Shown: in pieces, positions 24,890 to 34,303 of the stretch | Position numbering within the stretch: the stretch's first letter is position 1 | Layout: every line of letters begins with the position of its first letter | DNA from: an uncultured Oscillospiraceae bacterium | GTDB lineage: Bacteria > Bacillota > Clostridia > Oscillospirales > Acutalibacteraceae | DNA length: 64,000 nt | Direction: 5' to 3' | Assembly: GCA_910588935.1 (NCBI GenBank) | Contig: CAJUSM010000001.1 | Coordinates: forward strand, 62,723-126,722 | Notes under the pieces: model-generated | What the model saw: the letters and a program-made list of their open reading frames with translations, nothing else | Database searches by the model: none | What the model was told of the DNA's origin: nothing | Position numbers and translations under genes: made by a program

Positions 24890-25246
24890 ATGAAATTGGA
24901 CTATAGGGCCATCGGCAAGCGCATCAAAATCGAGCGTATAAAAGCCGACCTCACCCAAGAGAGGCTGTCGGAGAAGTCAGGTGTTTCCCCTGCCCACATG
25001 AGCAATATCGAAACCGGCTCCACGCGGGTCAGCCTGACGACTATGGTGGCCATCGCCAACGCGCTGGGCGTTACCATGGACGACCTTATGTGCGACAACC
25101 TTGTGAAATGCCGTGTCCAGTTTGAACAGGATATCGCGGACACCCTCGCGGACTGCGACGAATTTGAGATTCGCATGATAGCGGACATGGCCCAGGCCCT
25201 CAAGGATACGCTTCGCAGGGACGCACACCTGAGAAGCCAATTATAA
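24890..25246 (+). CDS. XRE-family transcriptional regulator
   Basis: The 118-residue protein has an N-terminal Cro/CI helix-turn-helix (about residues 8-65; IGKRIKIERIKADLTQERLSE in part: RIKIERIKADLTQERLS, SPAHMSNIETGSTRVS) and an acidic helical C-terminus for dimerisation. AAAGGAG precedes the ATG. It is the only plus-strand gene in the first 43 kb. Placed between the accessory region and the large helicase operon, it probably controls a switch of ICE gene expression through the palindrome at 24796-24820. Confidence 0.92.
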   Translation: MKLDYRAIGKRIKIERIKADLTQERLSEKSGVSPAHMSNIETGSTRVSLTTMVAIANALGVTMDDLMCDNLVKCRVQFEQDIADTLADCDEFEIRMIADMAQALKDTLRRDAHLRSQL

Positions 25247-25289
25247 TGCAGCCTATGTAAAGGAGCAAGTTTGCAGCTTGCCCCTTTCT

Positions 25290-28200
25290 TTATCGCGTAT
25301 ACTCCCTAACCCGAGCTTTTTCTTCTGTTTCTTCCTCCGGCCCATCGTCCATAATGGAGCGGTCTTTCTGATCCATGTTGAGCAGAATATTCAGCTCTTT
25401 CAGCCGCGCGGATTTCTGCGCCAACTCATCCTCCTTTGCAAAAGGAGCGTCCATTTCCTCCCTGGCGCTGGCAAGCTGCTTTTCCGTATCGGCCAGTTCA
25501 TCCCGGACAACAGCCTGCTTCGTGGCAAAGCTATCCAACATATTATCCATGCGGGTTATATTGCCAAAAACGTCCGCGCCCAAGGTAATCGTATGGGTAA
25601 GCGCACCCCGCATGGTCATACGGTACTCGTTGCTGGTGCCGTTATAGGCGACCGCAAGAGAAAAGCCCCGGTATTCACCCAGGGCAACAGCGTCAGAATC
25701 GGTCATCTTGGTGCAGACATCGAGGATAGCTTTGCCGGCAGTTTCCTTGTCCATAATGGTTTTTCCATCAATAATGATACCCACAAAACCTTCTTCTGGT
25801 TTTGGATGGGCCTCCACAAGCTGAATATCCTGCTCATAGCCTGCAATCCGCTCTTTCAGCCGGGTAATGCTCTCCGGGTATTTGCGAAGCACCATATCCT
25901 CCATAGCATACTTCTGGCTCAGATAGCTGGCTTTCAGCATATTCAGCTTGCTGACCTCCATATCCAGATTGCATTTCTCAATGATAAGGGGGTTGCCGGT
26001 GGCAAGAGCCTTGATTTCAGAATAGCTCAGTGCCGTTTCGTCCACGTCCTCGGCAGCACGAACCGGGGCCTTGCTGGTCATGATCTGCGCGATGAATTTC
26101 TGCTTATTCTCCACGAGCTGATACAAATACGCATCAAAGGTATTTTCTGTAACATAACGGTAAATTTCGACCTCCGGGTTCTGATTCCCTTGCCGGACAA
26201 TGCGGCCAAGGCGCTGGGCTAAGTCGGACGGTCGCCACGGACAATCAACATCATGGAGCGCTATAAGACGGTCTTGTACATTGGTTCCAGCGCCCATTTT
26301 CTGCGTACTGCCTATCAGTACCCTTACTTGCCCGGAGCGTACTCTGGCAAAAAGTTCTTTCTTCTTGGCCTCGGTATTGGCGTTGTGAATATAGGCGATT
26401 TCTTCCTCCGGGACACCCTTATCCATGAGCTTCTTTTTCAGGTCATCATAGACGTTAAAACTGCCGTCATTTTTAGGAGTAGATAAATCGCAGAATACAA
26501 GCTGGGCGCTGCGCTGTTCCCGGGTCTGCTCCCAAATACTGTACACATTCCGGGCACATACAGCGATTTTGCCATTTTCATCATCCGGGGCCATGGGCTG
26601 AATGAGCCGCATATCCAGCGCAAGTTTTCTGCCATCGTTTGTTATCCGCAGCATATTGTCGATTTGCGGGTCAACGCCGCCGTTGCGTATGGCTTCGGCA
26701 CGTTCGGCAAGCCCCTTTATCATCTCCTGCTGGAGCGGCGACGGCTTAATAACTTCCGTGTGAAAATTAGCTTTTGGTACAGGCAGTTTGAGCATATCCG
26801 CCGTCTGGATGTCGGCCACCATCTTAAAGGCGCTCATCAGCTCCGGCAGGTTAAAGAACCGGGCGAACCGGGTTTTGGCGCGGTAGCCTGTGCCCTCCGG
26901 GGCCAACTCAATACTGGTGATGGTTTCACCGTAGTTTGCCGCCCAATCGTCGAAAAAGCTCATGTCCATCTCCTGCAACAAATCGTACTGCAAGTACCTT
27001 TGGATAGTGTATAGCTCCACCATGCTGTTGGAAATGGGTGTGCCCGTGGCGAAAATCACCCCGCGCCCGCCGGTAATTTCATCCAGATACTGACACTTCA
27101 TAAACAGGTCGCTGGACTTTTGGGCTTCTGTTTGCGCGATACCGGCCACATTGCGCATTTTCGTTAGCAAAAACAAATTTTTGAAAAAATGGCTCTCGTC
27201 GATAAACAGCCGGTCAATGCCCAATTCCTCAAAGGCCACCACATCGTCCTTACGGCTCTGGTCGTTCAGCTTCTCCAACCGGGCTTCCAGGGATTTCTTT
27301 GTTTTTTCCATCTGCTTGACCGTGTACCGCTCTGCTTTAGCTGCCTTTGCCTCCCGGATCGCCGCGAGGATATCGCGTATCTGCTTTCGTAGCATCCGCT
27401 CCTGGCGCTCTCTGGATATGGGTATCTTCTCAAATTGCGAGTGGCCGATGATGATAGCGTCATAGTCACCGGTAGCAATGCGCCCGCAGAATTTGCGGCG
27501 ATTCTGCCGCTCAAAGTCCTTTTTGGTAGCGACCAGAATGTTGGCAGAGGGATAAAGCTGGAGCCACTCCGCCGCCCACTGCTCGGTGATGTGATTGGGC
27601 ACCACAACGAGAGATTTCGTACACAGCCCCAGCCGTTTGGATTCCATAGCTGCCGCCACCATCTCAAAGGTCTTGCCCGCGCCCACCTCGTGTGCCAGCA
27701 GGGTATTCCCGCCGTACATTACATGGGCGATGGCGTTTATCTGGTGGGGCCGCAGGGTAATTTCCGGGTTCATGCCGGAGAAGCGGATATGCTGGCCGTC
27801 GTACTCACGGGGACGGATGGAGTTGAAGGTTTCGTTGTAGATTTTGCAAAGCCGCTCCCGGCGGTCGATGTCTTTCCATATCCACTCCGCAAACTTCGCC
27901 TTGATAAGCTCCTGCCTGTCCTGGGCAATGGCGGTTTCCTTTTTGTTCAGGACGCGGCGCTCATCGCCGTTTTCGTCCACCACCTTGTCGAAAATGCGGA
28001 CGTCTTTTTGATTCAACGTCTGCTCCATAATATGGTAGGCGTTGATACGGCTGGTGCCGTAGATGGTGCGGGCGCGGATGTTGCTGCTGTCAGAATTTTT
28101 GTTGGTGATATTCCACTCGTTGGTGGCCTTAGAGTGCAGAATCTTCATGCGCTCCCTGGCGTAGCCGCTGGTGCCGAACAGTTCAAACATAAACTGTTCG

Positions 28201-31200
28201 TAGACGTCAATGGGAATCCAGTTCGCGCTTATTCTAACGCCGATTTCTCCGGGAGTCAAGTCCTCGGGCTGCACAGCTTCCAAGGCCGTCACATTCCCGG
28301 CAAAGAACGGGTCATTCTCAGCCGCTGCTTGCGCTTCCCGCAGCTTTACACGAACATTGCCGGACAGGTACTCACCCACCGTCTGCCAGCCCTGCGCCCA
28401 GCTTTCGCCGAACGATTCCAGGTCAAAAGGGCCGGAGTGTGGGTCTTTGAAGATAACGCCTTTCAGAGCCTCCACGATCTGCGGGATATGCTGGTCGCCG
28501 CCCATCAGGGATGCCATAAAGCCCAAATCTACACACGCCTTTTCCGCGATAGACACGGCCAGGGCTTCGCTGGCGGTGTCCACATGGGTGACAGCTTCGT
28601 GGGGCCGGATGGTGCGCTTGGTGAACATATCCGCCTTGCGCTGGAGATTGCCTTCCTCGTCCAGCACTTCCAAAGAGCAGAGCAGACAGTAGCTGGAATC
28701 CTCACTGAAAGCAAGGCTGTTGCCGCGACTGTTTATCAGGCCGTATTTCTTCGTGAAATCATCGTAGAGAGTGTTCAGCTTTTCCTGTTCCTGCCGAATA
28801 TCCCCGTCCGAGTAACCCTCGGTTTGCAGCTCAATCAGGCGGCGGGTGCAGTCCCGGAGAGCAATCATCCCTCGTATACGGTTCTGCGCGGTCACGGACG
28901 CGTCCACCGGGTGCATACGGGAGTTTTCACGGAAGTAGATACTGCCGTCCAAGATGGTATAGCTGAAATTGCGCACATCGGAGTCGGCGGGGATGGAACG
29001 GTCTTCCTCGTCAAAATCTTCTACTTCGTAGGCGGTGATTTCCGCATGGAGATTCCGGATAGCTTCATCAAGCTGCTGGGATAAGTCAGCACCCTCAATG
29101 GCTTTGCAGGCGCTGTCCATGCCAAAGCGGGTAGATTCCATGACCATCCTGCCCAGCACCATCTCCGGGTGCCGCACAAAATAGCTGTTCATCCGTATGC
29201 CGTTTTCATCTACGCCCAAATGCACCCAATCCGGCTCCATATCCACCATGCGGTCGCGCTTTTGCAGGAACAATATGTCGCTGGTGACTTCCGTGCCGGC
29301 GTTGCGCTTGAAGGCGTTGTCCGGGAGGCGAATCGCGCCAATAAGGTCAGCACGCTGGGCCAGATACCTGCGGACAGCGCTGTTTTCCTTGTCCATGGTG
29401 CCCTTGCTGGTGATGAACGCCACGATACCGCCGGGGCGCACCTTGTCCAGCGCCTTGCCGAAAAAGTAGTCATGAATGAGCCAGTGATTTTTGTCGTACC
29501 GCTTATCCAGCACCTTAAAATCGCCAAAGGGCACGTTGCCGATAGCCACATCAAAAAAGCTGTCCGGCATTTGCACTTTCTCAAAGCCGTTCACCACAAT
29601 GCTGCTGTTTTGGTAGAGCTGTTGGGCGATCCTGCCGGATATGCTGTCGATTTCCACGCCATAGGCTTTTGCCCCGGACATGGATTCCGGCAGCATACCT
29701 ATGAAATTCCCAATGCCGCATGATGGCTCCAGAATATTCCCTGACTGGAAACCCATCTGTGCCAGCGCCTTATACATGGCGTCCACAATAACCGGCGAAG
29801 TATAAAAGGCGGTCAGGCTGCTGGCCCTGGCAGCAGCATACTCGTCCTCGTCCAGCAGGGATTTCAGTTCCAGATACTTACCGTGGCGCTCGTCGAAACA
29901 ATCGGGCAGACCACCCCAGCCTACATAGCGAGAAAGAATTTCCTGCTCCTCGGGGGTAGCAAGGCGTTCCTCACTCTCTATCTGCTTTAACAGCCGGATA
30001 GCGACAACATTGGCGGAATATTTTTCGCTGCGTGTACCGTCACCCAGCGCCATATCAGTAATGTGGAAGTTGTGCCGCTGGTCAGCGGGGATTTCCGGGT
30101 GCAGAGTGGAGAAAGTGATACGTTCGCGCCGGGGCTTTGGTGGGGCAAGAGTGATTTTTTCTTCTTCGGCTGGTAGTTCTTCTGGCGCAGGAACATCTGC
30201 AACAGGTTCGGGTGCAAAATTGTCTTGGGAAGGTGGGGGAAATACCCTTGGTACTTTCTTCTCGCCAAACAGGGAGAATGTTCCCTCACGAAAAGCGCAA
30301 AGATTTTCAAACGCCGTTTTACGCCAGCGATAATCTCTATCATCCTGCGCCGTGGATTCCCAAACCGGCGCCATCATCTGGTAGATTTCCTCTACCTTTT
30401 CCGGATTGTCAAGCTGCGGCTGAATGATTTTTACAGCGTCATAAAAGTCGAAGCCAAAAGGAAAAGGCCGTGGCTGTTCCTGCGGTATATTGTCAAAAAA
30501 TATGCGTATCTGCCGCGCCAGCTCGTGCTTTTCATAGGTGGGGATATACGCCAGTTCGTCCTCCGACATATAGCGCCCTTGGCGAATGAGCGTACTGATA
30601 CGTTTTTCAACCTTGCTCCAAGACAGCTCCACCTTGTCATAGGGCGTGAACAACCTGTCCTCCCGGGCGTAGGTGATTCCCTTGCTGTCGTGGCTTTCAT
30701 CAAAACCCAGCCTGCCGAAACCGCCGTCACCGTACTCCTTTTTTAGAAAATCCGCTCTCTCTTTCGGCGTGTGCTCTCCCAAAAAGTAGGAGTAAATGCG
30801 GAACTTGCCGTGTTCAATATTCGCGCCGCCAATGAGCAGCTTGTCGATTTCGTCCTCGGTGATAAACTGCTTGAGCGGTTCGTCCGGGGCTTCTGGGGCT
30901 GGGAAAACCACCGTTTCCCGCAAAAGACCGTCAAGTTGCCCTAATAACTGCGTCTGCTTATGATGGTGGGAGCGTAGCAGCTCCCGCCCATCCTGCGCAG
31001 CCAAAAATCCAAACAGCTCATTGAAAAGGCTTTGGACAGTTTCGTGGTCATCCAGTTTGCCCGCAAGCTGCACCGTCATGTCCGGGTAGCCGGCCCGAGT
31101 GTTATAGACCTCCTGCACCGTGGGAAGATAGCCGGATTCTCTGGCTTCATCCGTGAAGTCCTGCACAAGAAACAGGAGCCGCTCTGCAATGAATTTCTTC

Positions 31201-33188
31201 TCAACCTCATCGGCGCGGTCAATGACAGACTGCGGCACATACCGCCCTAAATCCAGAAGTTCGCGTATGCGTTTTGCCACATCTTCCCAAGTAAGAACTA
31301 TAGCCGTGCTGCCGGTCGCCGATTTACCAGAGGACAGCCGCAGGCCCTTTTCATCGAACCATAGGGAATAGGGGCGCTCGCCAAGGAAGAAGCCCTTGCC
31401 ATCCCGCCCATACTCCTTTTGCAGAAATGCGGCGTTTTGCTCCAAAGGATAGTCTTTTGAAAAATAAGCGTAAATGCGTTCCAAGCGGTCCGGCTCATTC
31501 CCACCAAGGCATAAGGCGGCGTCAATCACCTGCTGAGAATATTTCAGCCCGGGGAGGACAGGTTCAGATACAGCGGGTTCCTCCGATTGAGGGATACCAA
31601 GGTCAAAAAGTGATAACTGCTGGCTTTCCTGATTTTTCAGCGCCTTAATGTCGGTGTTAATATAATACTCTTTCTTATCAACGAGCATGGACACCCATTC
31701 CGCCACCAGATTCCACGAAAAAACGGACTCCTTTGTGCGGGTGAGGTAAGCGCCCTCCCACATCAGAAGTCCGTTTTCCTGGGGCTTGTGCCCCAGCCGT
31801 ATGCCGTCCACCAGAATCTCCGTGTACCGCTCCTGATAGGCCGATTTCAGATATTCGGCCCGCTTGGTCATGTCCGGGTGAACGGAAAAGAAAAGCTCGA
31901 TCTGGCGCTTCTTGTACCTTAAATCGTCATACTTATTGGACACCAGCGCCATAATGAGCTTTTCATCTAAAAGAGGGGGCAGGTCGCTGTCTTGGTCAGC
32001 TAACTGTAAATCAGCTCGTTCAGAACCGTCTCCTCCGCCGACTGCCGGATATTGTTCATCAGGCCCACCCACTTCATCTGGTCGCGGGCTTTCAGTCTCT
32101 CCGTCACCCCCAGGGACTTCGCCATCTCCGATGTTATCTGCTCCATCCGGGAGAGGGCTGTCTGCTCCACTTCCATCAGGTGCTGGTTCAGCTTGCCCGA
32201 GGTCAGCAGGTTGGTGTACGTCACCCTCCGGTGCTGTTTCAGGAACTTCCGGCGCAGTAACGCGTATTTTCCAAGGCTGATTTCCGGCTCCTGGGGCGGC
32301 AGTAGGTTCGGCAGACGGTAGCCGTTCTCCGTCCGGTATGTGATTTCTGTCATGTTCATAACTCCTTTCTGAGTGGGTGTTCTCATCTTTAATGATAGGA
32401 TACTGCTTTCCCGGAGATTTTTCAAAGGTGCGATTTTGCTTTTGCAGGGCCAGGGCTGTTCGTGCAATCTCCGACAAGCACATCTTGGCGATATCCCCGG
32501 TGGCCGTACCCAGGGCATTGAGGGTTGCAGATGTGTTAAAATCACGGACAGCGAGGAAATCTTCGCCGGTGAAATACGCATTAGTATCACAGCCGCAGCG
32601 GGACAAGAGCATATATCCAATGCTGTTTTCCAGTGCTGTCCGAAACCGTACCTCCACATTCAGTTCGTCCAGTTCCTCTAAAAAGCTGCCCTCAGTGAAA
32701 GCGCCAAGCTCCGCCAGATAATCGGTCATGTTGTCCTGCACGGCGTTTTTTGCGGCAGACAGCAGAGCCGCAGCAAGGTCAGACTTATCTTCCAACTCCC
32801 CGAAACTGTTTTCCAGCGTTTCAATAATATCCGGGGCATATTCTTCCATCATCGTCCACAAAGGAACAGGGCGGGAATGTGGTGTTTCATGGGTATCGGA
32901 GATGTCAAAATAGTGCTTCAGCCGCGCCCTGCCGCTGTATTCGCCGTCAAAGACTGCAATGCCGGTAGCACCTCGGTTTACCCAACGTCCAAATTGCCGG
33001 TTCCAGCGCTCGATTTCAAGCACGGCGATGGCGTCCGGGCGCTGGGCATAGACCAGAAGCTGTTCGTCAAAGGGCAGCTTATAGTTGTAGCTGGCAGCAG
33101 TCAAAAACTTCTGCCAGCTTTCCGGGGCCGTAACATCTTTCAGAGTTTTGCGGTACAGTTCCGTAATGAGTTCAAACTTTTTCGCCAC
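25290..33188 (-). CDS. Giant N6-methylase / SNF2-like helicase fusion of the ICE
   Basis: The 2632-residue protein combines an N-terminal ICE-specific region (1-280), an acidic Pro/Gly-rich linker (about 275-400), repeated unknown domains (400-1020), an adenine methylase-like domain (motif I EPSCGIGNF near 1150, NVPFG in place of NPPY near 1217) and a superfamily 2 helicase (motif I HEVGAGKT near 1835, box II DESH near 1995, motif VI QRLGRIVRQGNQ near 2330) with a coiled-coil tail. Homologues are a hallmark of Tn1549-like ICEs; roles in ICE replication or anti-restriction are guesses. The GTG at 33188 has GGAGG eight bases upstream. GTG 33197 lies within that site. Confidence 0.9.
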   Translation of the reverse strand: MAKKFELITELYRKTLKDVTAPESWQKFLTAASYNYKLPFDEQLLVYAQRPDAIAVLEIERWNRQFGRWVNRGATGIAVFDGEYSGRARLKHYFDISDTHETPHSRPVPLWTMMEEYAPDIIETLENSFGELEDKSDLAAALLSAAKNAVQDNMTDYLAELGAFTEGSFLEELDELNVEVRFRTALENSIGYMLLSRCGCDTNAYFTGEDFLAVRDFNTSATLNALGTATGDIAKMCLSEIARTALALQKQNRTFEKSPGKQYPIIKDENTHSERSYEHDRNHIPDGERLPSAEPTAAPGAGNQPWKIRVTAPEVPETAPEGDVHQPADLGQAEPAPDGSGADSPLPDGADNIGDGEVPGGDGETESPRPDEVGGPDEQYPAVGGGDGSERADLQLADQDSDLPPLLDEKLIMALVSNKYDDLRYKKRQIELFFSVHPDMTKRAEYLKSAYQERYTEILVDGIRLGHKPQENGLLMWEGAYLTRTKESVFSWNLVAEWVSMLVDKKEYYINTDIKALKNQESQQLSLFDLGIPQSEEPAVSEPVLPGLKYSQQVIDAALCLGGNEPDRLERIYAYFSKDYPLEQNAAFLQKEYGRDGKGFFLGERPYSLWFDEKGLRLSSGKSATGSTAIVLTWEDVAKRIRELLDLGRYVPQSVIDRADEVEKKFIAERLLFLVQDFTDEARESGYLPTVQEVYNTRAGYPDMTVQLAGKLDDHETVQSLFNELFGFLAAQDGRELLRSHHHKQTQLLGQLDGLLRETVVFPAPEAPDEPLKQFITEDEIDKLLIGGANIEHGKFRIYSYFLGEHTPKERADFLKKEYGDGGFGRLGFDESHDSKGITYAREDRLFTPYDKVELSWSKVEKRISTLIRQGRYMSEDELAYIPTYEKHELARQIRIFFDNIPQEQPRPFPFGFDFYDAVKIIQPQLDNPEKVEEIYQMMAPVWESTAQDDRDYRWRKTAFENLCAFREGTFSLFGEKKVPRVFPPPSQDNFAPEPVADVPAPEELPAEEEKITLAPPKPRRERITFSTLHPEIPADQRHNFHITDMALGDGTRSEKYSANVVAIRLLKQIESEERLATPEEQEILSRYVGWGGLPDCFDERHGKYLELKSLLDEDEYAAARASSLTAFYTSPVIVDAMYKALAQMGFQSGNILEPSCGIGNFIGMLPESMSGAKAYGVEIDSISGRIAQQLYQNSSIVVNGFEKVQMPDSFFDVAIGNVPFGDFKVLDKRYDKNHWLIHDYFFGKALDKVRPGGIVAFITSKGTMDKENSAVRRYLAQRADLIGAIRLPDNAFKRNAGTEVTSDILFLQKRDRMVDMEPDWVHLGVDENGIRMNSYFVRHPEMVLGRMVMESTRFGMDSACKAIEGADLSQQLDEAIRNLHAEITAYEVEDFDEEDRSIPADSDVRNFSYTILDGSIYFRENSRMHPVDASVTAQNRIRGMIALRDCTRRLIELQTEGYSDGDIRQEQEKLNTLYDDFTKKYGLINSRGNSLAFSEDSSYCLLCSLEVLDEEGNLQRKADMFTKRTIRPHEAVTHVDTASEALAVSIAEKACVDLGFMASLMGGDQHIPQIVEALKGVIFKDPHSGPFDLESFGESWAQGWQTVGEYLSGNVRVKLREAQAAAENDPFFAGNVTALEAVQPEDLTPGEIGVRISANWIPIDVYEQFMFELFGTSGYARERMKILHSKATNEWNITNKNSDSSNIRARTIYGTSRINAYHIMEQTLNQKDVRIFDKVVDENGDERRVLNKKETAIAQDRQELIKAKFAEWIWKDIDRRERLCKIYNETFNSIRPREYDGQHIRFSGMNPEITLRPHQINAIAHVMYGGNTLLAHEVGAGKTFEMVAAAMESKRLGLCTKSLVVVPNHITEQWAAEWLQLYPSANILVATKKDFERQNRRKFCGRIATGDYDAIIIGHSQFEKIPISRERQERMLRKQIRDILAAIREAKAAKAERYTVKQMEKTKKSLEARLEKLNDQSRKDDVVAFEELGIDRLFIDESHFFKNLFLLTKMRNVAGIAQTEAQKSSDLFMKCQYLDEITGGRGVIFATGTPISNSMVELYTIQRYLQYDLLQEMDMSFFDDWAANYGETITSIELAPEGTGYRAKTRFARFFNLPELMSAFKMVADIQTADMLKLPVPKANFHTEVIKPSPLQQEMIKGLAERAEAIRNGGVDPQIDNMLRITNDGRKLALDMRLIQPMAPDDENGKIAVCARNVYSIWEQTREQRSAQLVFCDLSTPKNDGSFNVYDDLKKKLMDKGVPEEEIAYIHNANTEAKKKELFARVRSGQVRVLIGSTQKMGAGTNVQDRLIALHDVDCPWRPSDLAQRLGRIVRQGNQNPEVEIYRYVTENTFDAYLYQLVENKQKFIAQIMTSKAPVRAAEDVDETALSYSEIKALATGNPLIIEKCNLDMEVSKLNMLKASYLSQKYAMEDMVLRKYPESITRLKERIAGYEQDIQLVEAHPKPEEGFVGIIIDGKTIMDKETAGKAILDVCTKMTDSDAVALGEYRGFSLAVAYNGTSNEYRMTMRGALTHTITLGADVFGNITRMDNMLDSFATKQAVVRDELADTEKQLASAREEMDAPFAKEDELAQKSARLKELNILLNMDQKDRSIMDDGPEEETEEKARVREYTR
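32000..32353 (-). CDS. TnpV-like protein, nested in another frame of the helicase gene
   Basis: Within the helicase gene a second minus-strand frame encodes 117 residues starting MTEITYRTENGYRLPNLLPP. It continues with LGKYALLRRKFLKQHRRVTY, GVTERLKARDQMKWVGLMNN and ends ETVLNELIYS, the pattern of the TnpV family of Tn4451-type transposons. AAAGGAG lies eight bases before the ATG at 32353, so translation is plausible. The helicase frame over the same bases is the low-complexity Pro/Gly/Asp/Glu linker. TnpV function is unknown. Confidence 0.65.
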   Translation of the reverse strand: MTEITYRTENGYRLPNLLPPQEPEISLGKYALLRRKFLKQHRRVTYTNLLTSGKLNQHLMEVEQTALSRMEQITSEMAKSLGVTERLKARDQMKWVGLMNNIRQSAEETVLNELIYS

Positions 33189-33200
33189 CTGATTCACCTC

Positions 33201-33566
33201 CTAACGCTCGTGGCTTTTCTCTTTTTTCGGCGGGTGCCGCTCTAAATATTCCTTGATGGTAGAATCCACGCCCTCATAGTTCCAGTCCCTTTCCGGGTCG
33301 ATATCACGGAAAGCGTTGTTCTCCGTTTTATAGGAATCCAGCCGGATGGGAGAGCTGGAAATAAGCGTACCCCAATGGTTCACCATGACCCACTTGCCGA
33401 TCTGAACCGGGTCGCCCCGGCAGTCATCGTCGTGGCGCACCTCGTACATATAAAGCCCCTTGGGAACGGTATTCCGGTCGATACGGCAGGGAGTGAACAG
33501 CAGGGGTTTCCCCAGCACCGTGACCTCCTCGAAAACCTCCTTCATAGCGTCCAAACGATATGGCAT
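33201..33566 (-). CDS. LPD28-like domain protein (121 aa)
   Basis: The 121-residue protein (KPLLFTPCRIDRNTVPKGLY, VMVNHWGTLISSSPI) resembles the LPD28 domain of large polyvalent plasmid and phage proteins, here as a stand-alone gene. Function unknown. AAAGGAG precedes the ATG. It ends in SHER, and GGAGG follows its stop for the helicase gene. Confidence 0.7.
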   Translation of the reverse strand: MPYRLDAMKEVFEEVTVLGKPLLFTPCRIDRNTVPKGLYMYEVRHDDDCRGDPVQIGKWVMVNHWGTLISSSPIRLDSYKTENNAFRDIDPERDWNYEGVDSTIKEYLERHPPKKEKSHER

Positions 33567-33578
33567 ATGTTCTCCTTT

Positions 33579-34124
33579 CTAGCGCTCTACGGCAACCGCC
33601 TGCCGCTGGCGGGAAATAGAAAACCCGTAGACTTTGGCGATATCGTCGCCAAGCCTGCGGGTCACACGGGTAATATCCGCGCGGGTCGCGGTGCCGCGAT
33701 ACAGCTTTTCTTTCAGCAGGTCGATTTGGGAATCCCTCACACCGTCTTTGTAGACGCGGTAGAGGTAGTGGTTAGTGCCGTCGTGATGGATGGCCTCGCA
33801 GCGCAGGTCGCCCAGCTTGTCAACATACCAGGTGGAGTAGTCGGTGTCGGAATAAAGGCAGTCGCTGATGTTGCCGCTCTTGATTTCCTTATACCCCATG
33901 CGCCGCCCGTACCACAAGCCCAAATCACCGATTACGATAATGGGCCGGGAAAGCTGGATATTGAGATTGCTGCGCTCGTCATCCAGATAATCGCCGTTTA
34001 TTTCATACATAAGGGCAAGGCGTTCATTGTCAGACAAATCGGGATATTCCGATTCCAAAAACTCTTTCCAGTCCTCATAATTGAGGTCATAATTGCTCCA
34101 AATAATATGTCTGTTTTCGTTCAC
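33579..34124 (-). CDS. ICE-conserved hypothetical protein (181 aa)
   Basis: The soluble acidic protein begins NENRHIIWSNYDLNYEDWKE and contains RPIIVIGDLGLWYGRRMGYK. No known domain is recognised. The GTG start at 34124 overlaps the stop of the preceding small gene (GTGA) and uses GGGGTGATGAGCG as binding site. It is part of the string of small coupled genes before the helicase. Confidence 0.7.
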   Translation of the reverse strand: MNENRHIIWSNYDLNYEDWKEFLESEYPDLSDNERLALMYEINGDYLDDERSNLNIQLSRPIIVIGDLGLWYGRRMGYKEIKSGNISDCLYSDTDYSTWYVDKLGDLRCEAIHHDGTNHYLYRVYKDGVRDSQIDLLKEKLYRGTATRADITRVTRRLGDDIAKVYGFSISRQRQAVAVER

Positions 34125-34303
34125 CGCTCATCACCCCTTTCAGCTTCTCTGTCCACAGAACGCAGTTCCACCTCTGAATCTTTCCAGCATACATTGCCCC
34201 TGGAATACTCCTGCTCTGCCATGATTTTCGCTTCACCGGCGCTGCGGGCCTCCACGGTCACGGTGCCGTATTTTACTTCTTTGAGGGAAACGGTAAAAAT
34301 CAT
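34121..34303 (-). CDS. Small DpnD/PcfM-like protein (60 aa)
   Basis: MIFTVSLKEVKYGTVTVEAR followed by SAGEAKIMAEQEY has the size and pattern of DpnD/PcfM proteins (compare the gene at 22049-22243). The ATG overlaps the preceding stop (ATGA). Function unknown. Confidence 0.65.
   Translation of the reverse strand: MIFTVSLKEVKYGTVTVEARSAGEAKIMAEQEYSRGNVCWKDSEVELRSVDREAERGDER

Noticed and set aside
27435..29084. A 549-codon plus-strand frame opposite the helicase gene
   Set aside because: Long but without start signal or domain. The helicase frame on the other strand has all motifs.
32354..32659. Upstream extension of the TnpV-like frame
   Set aside because: The consensus ribosome binding site serves ATG 32353, and the extension has no family similarity.
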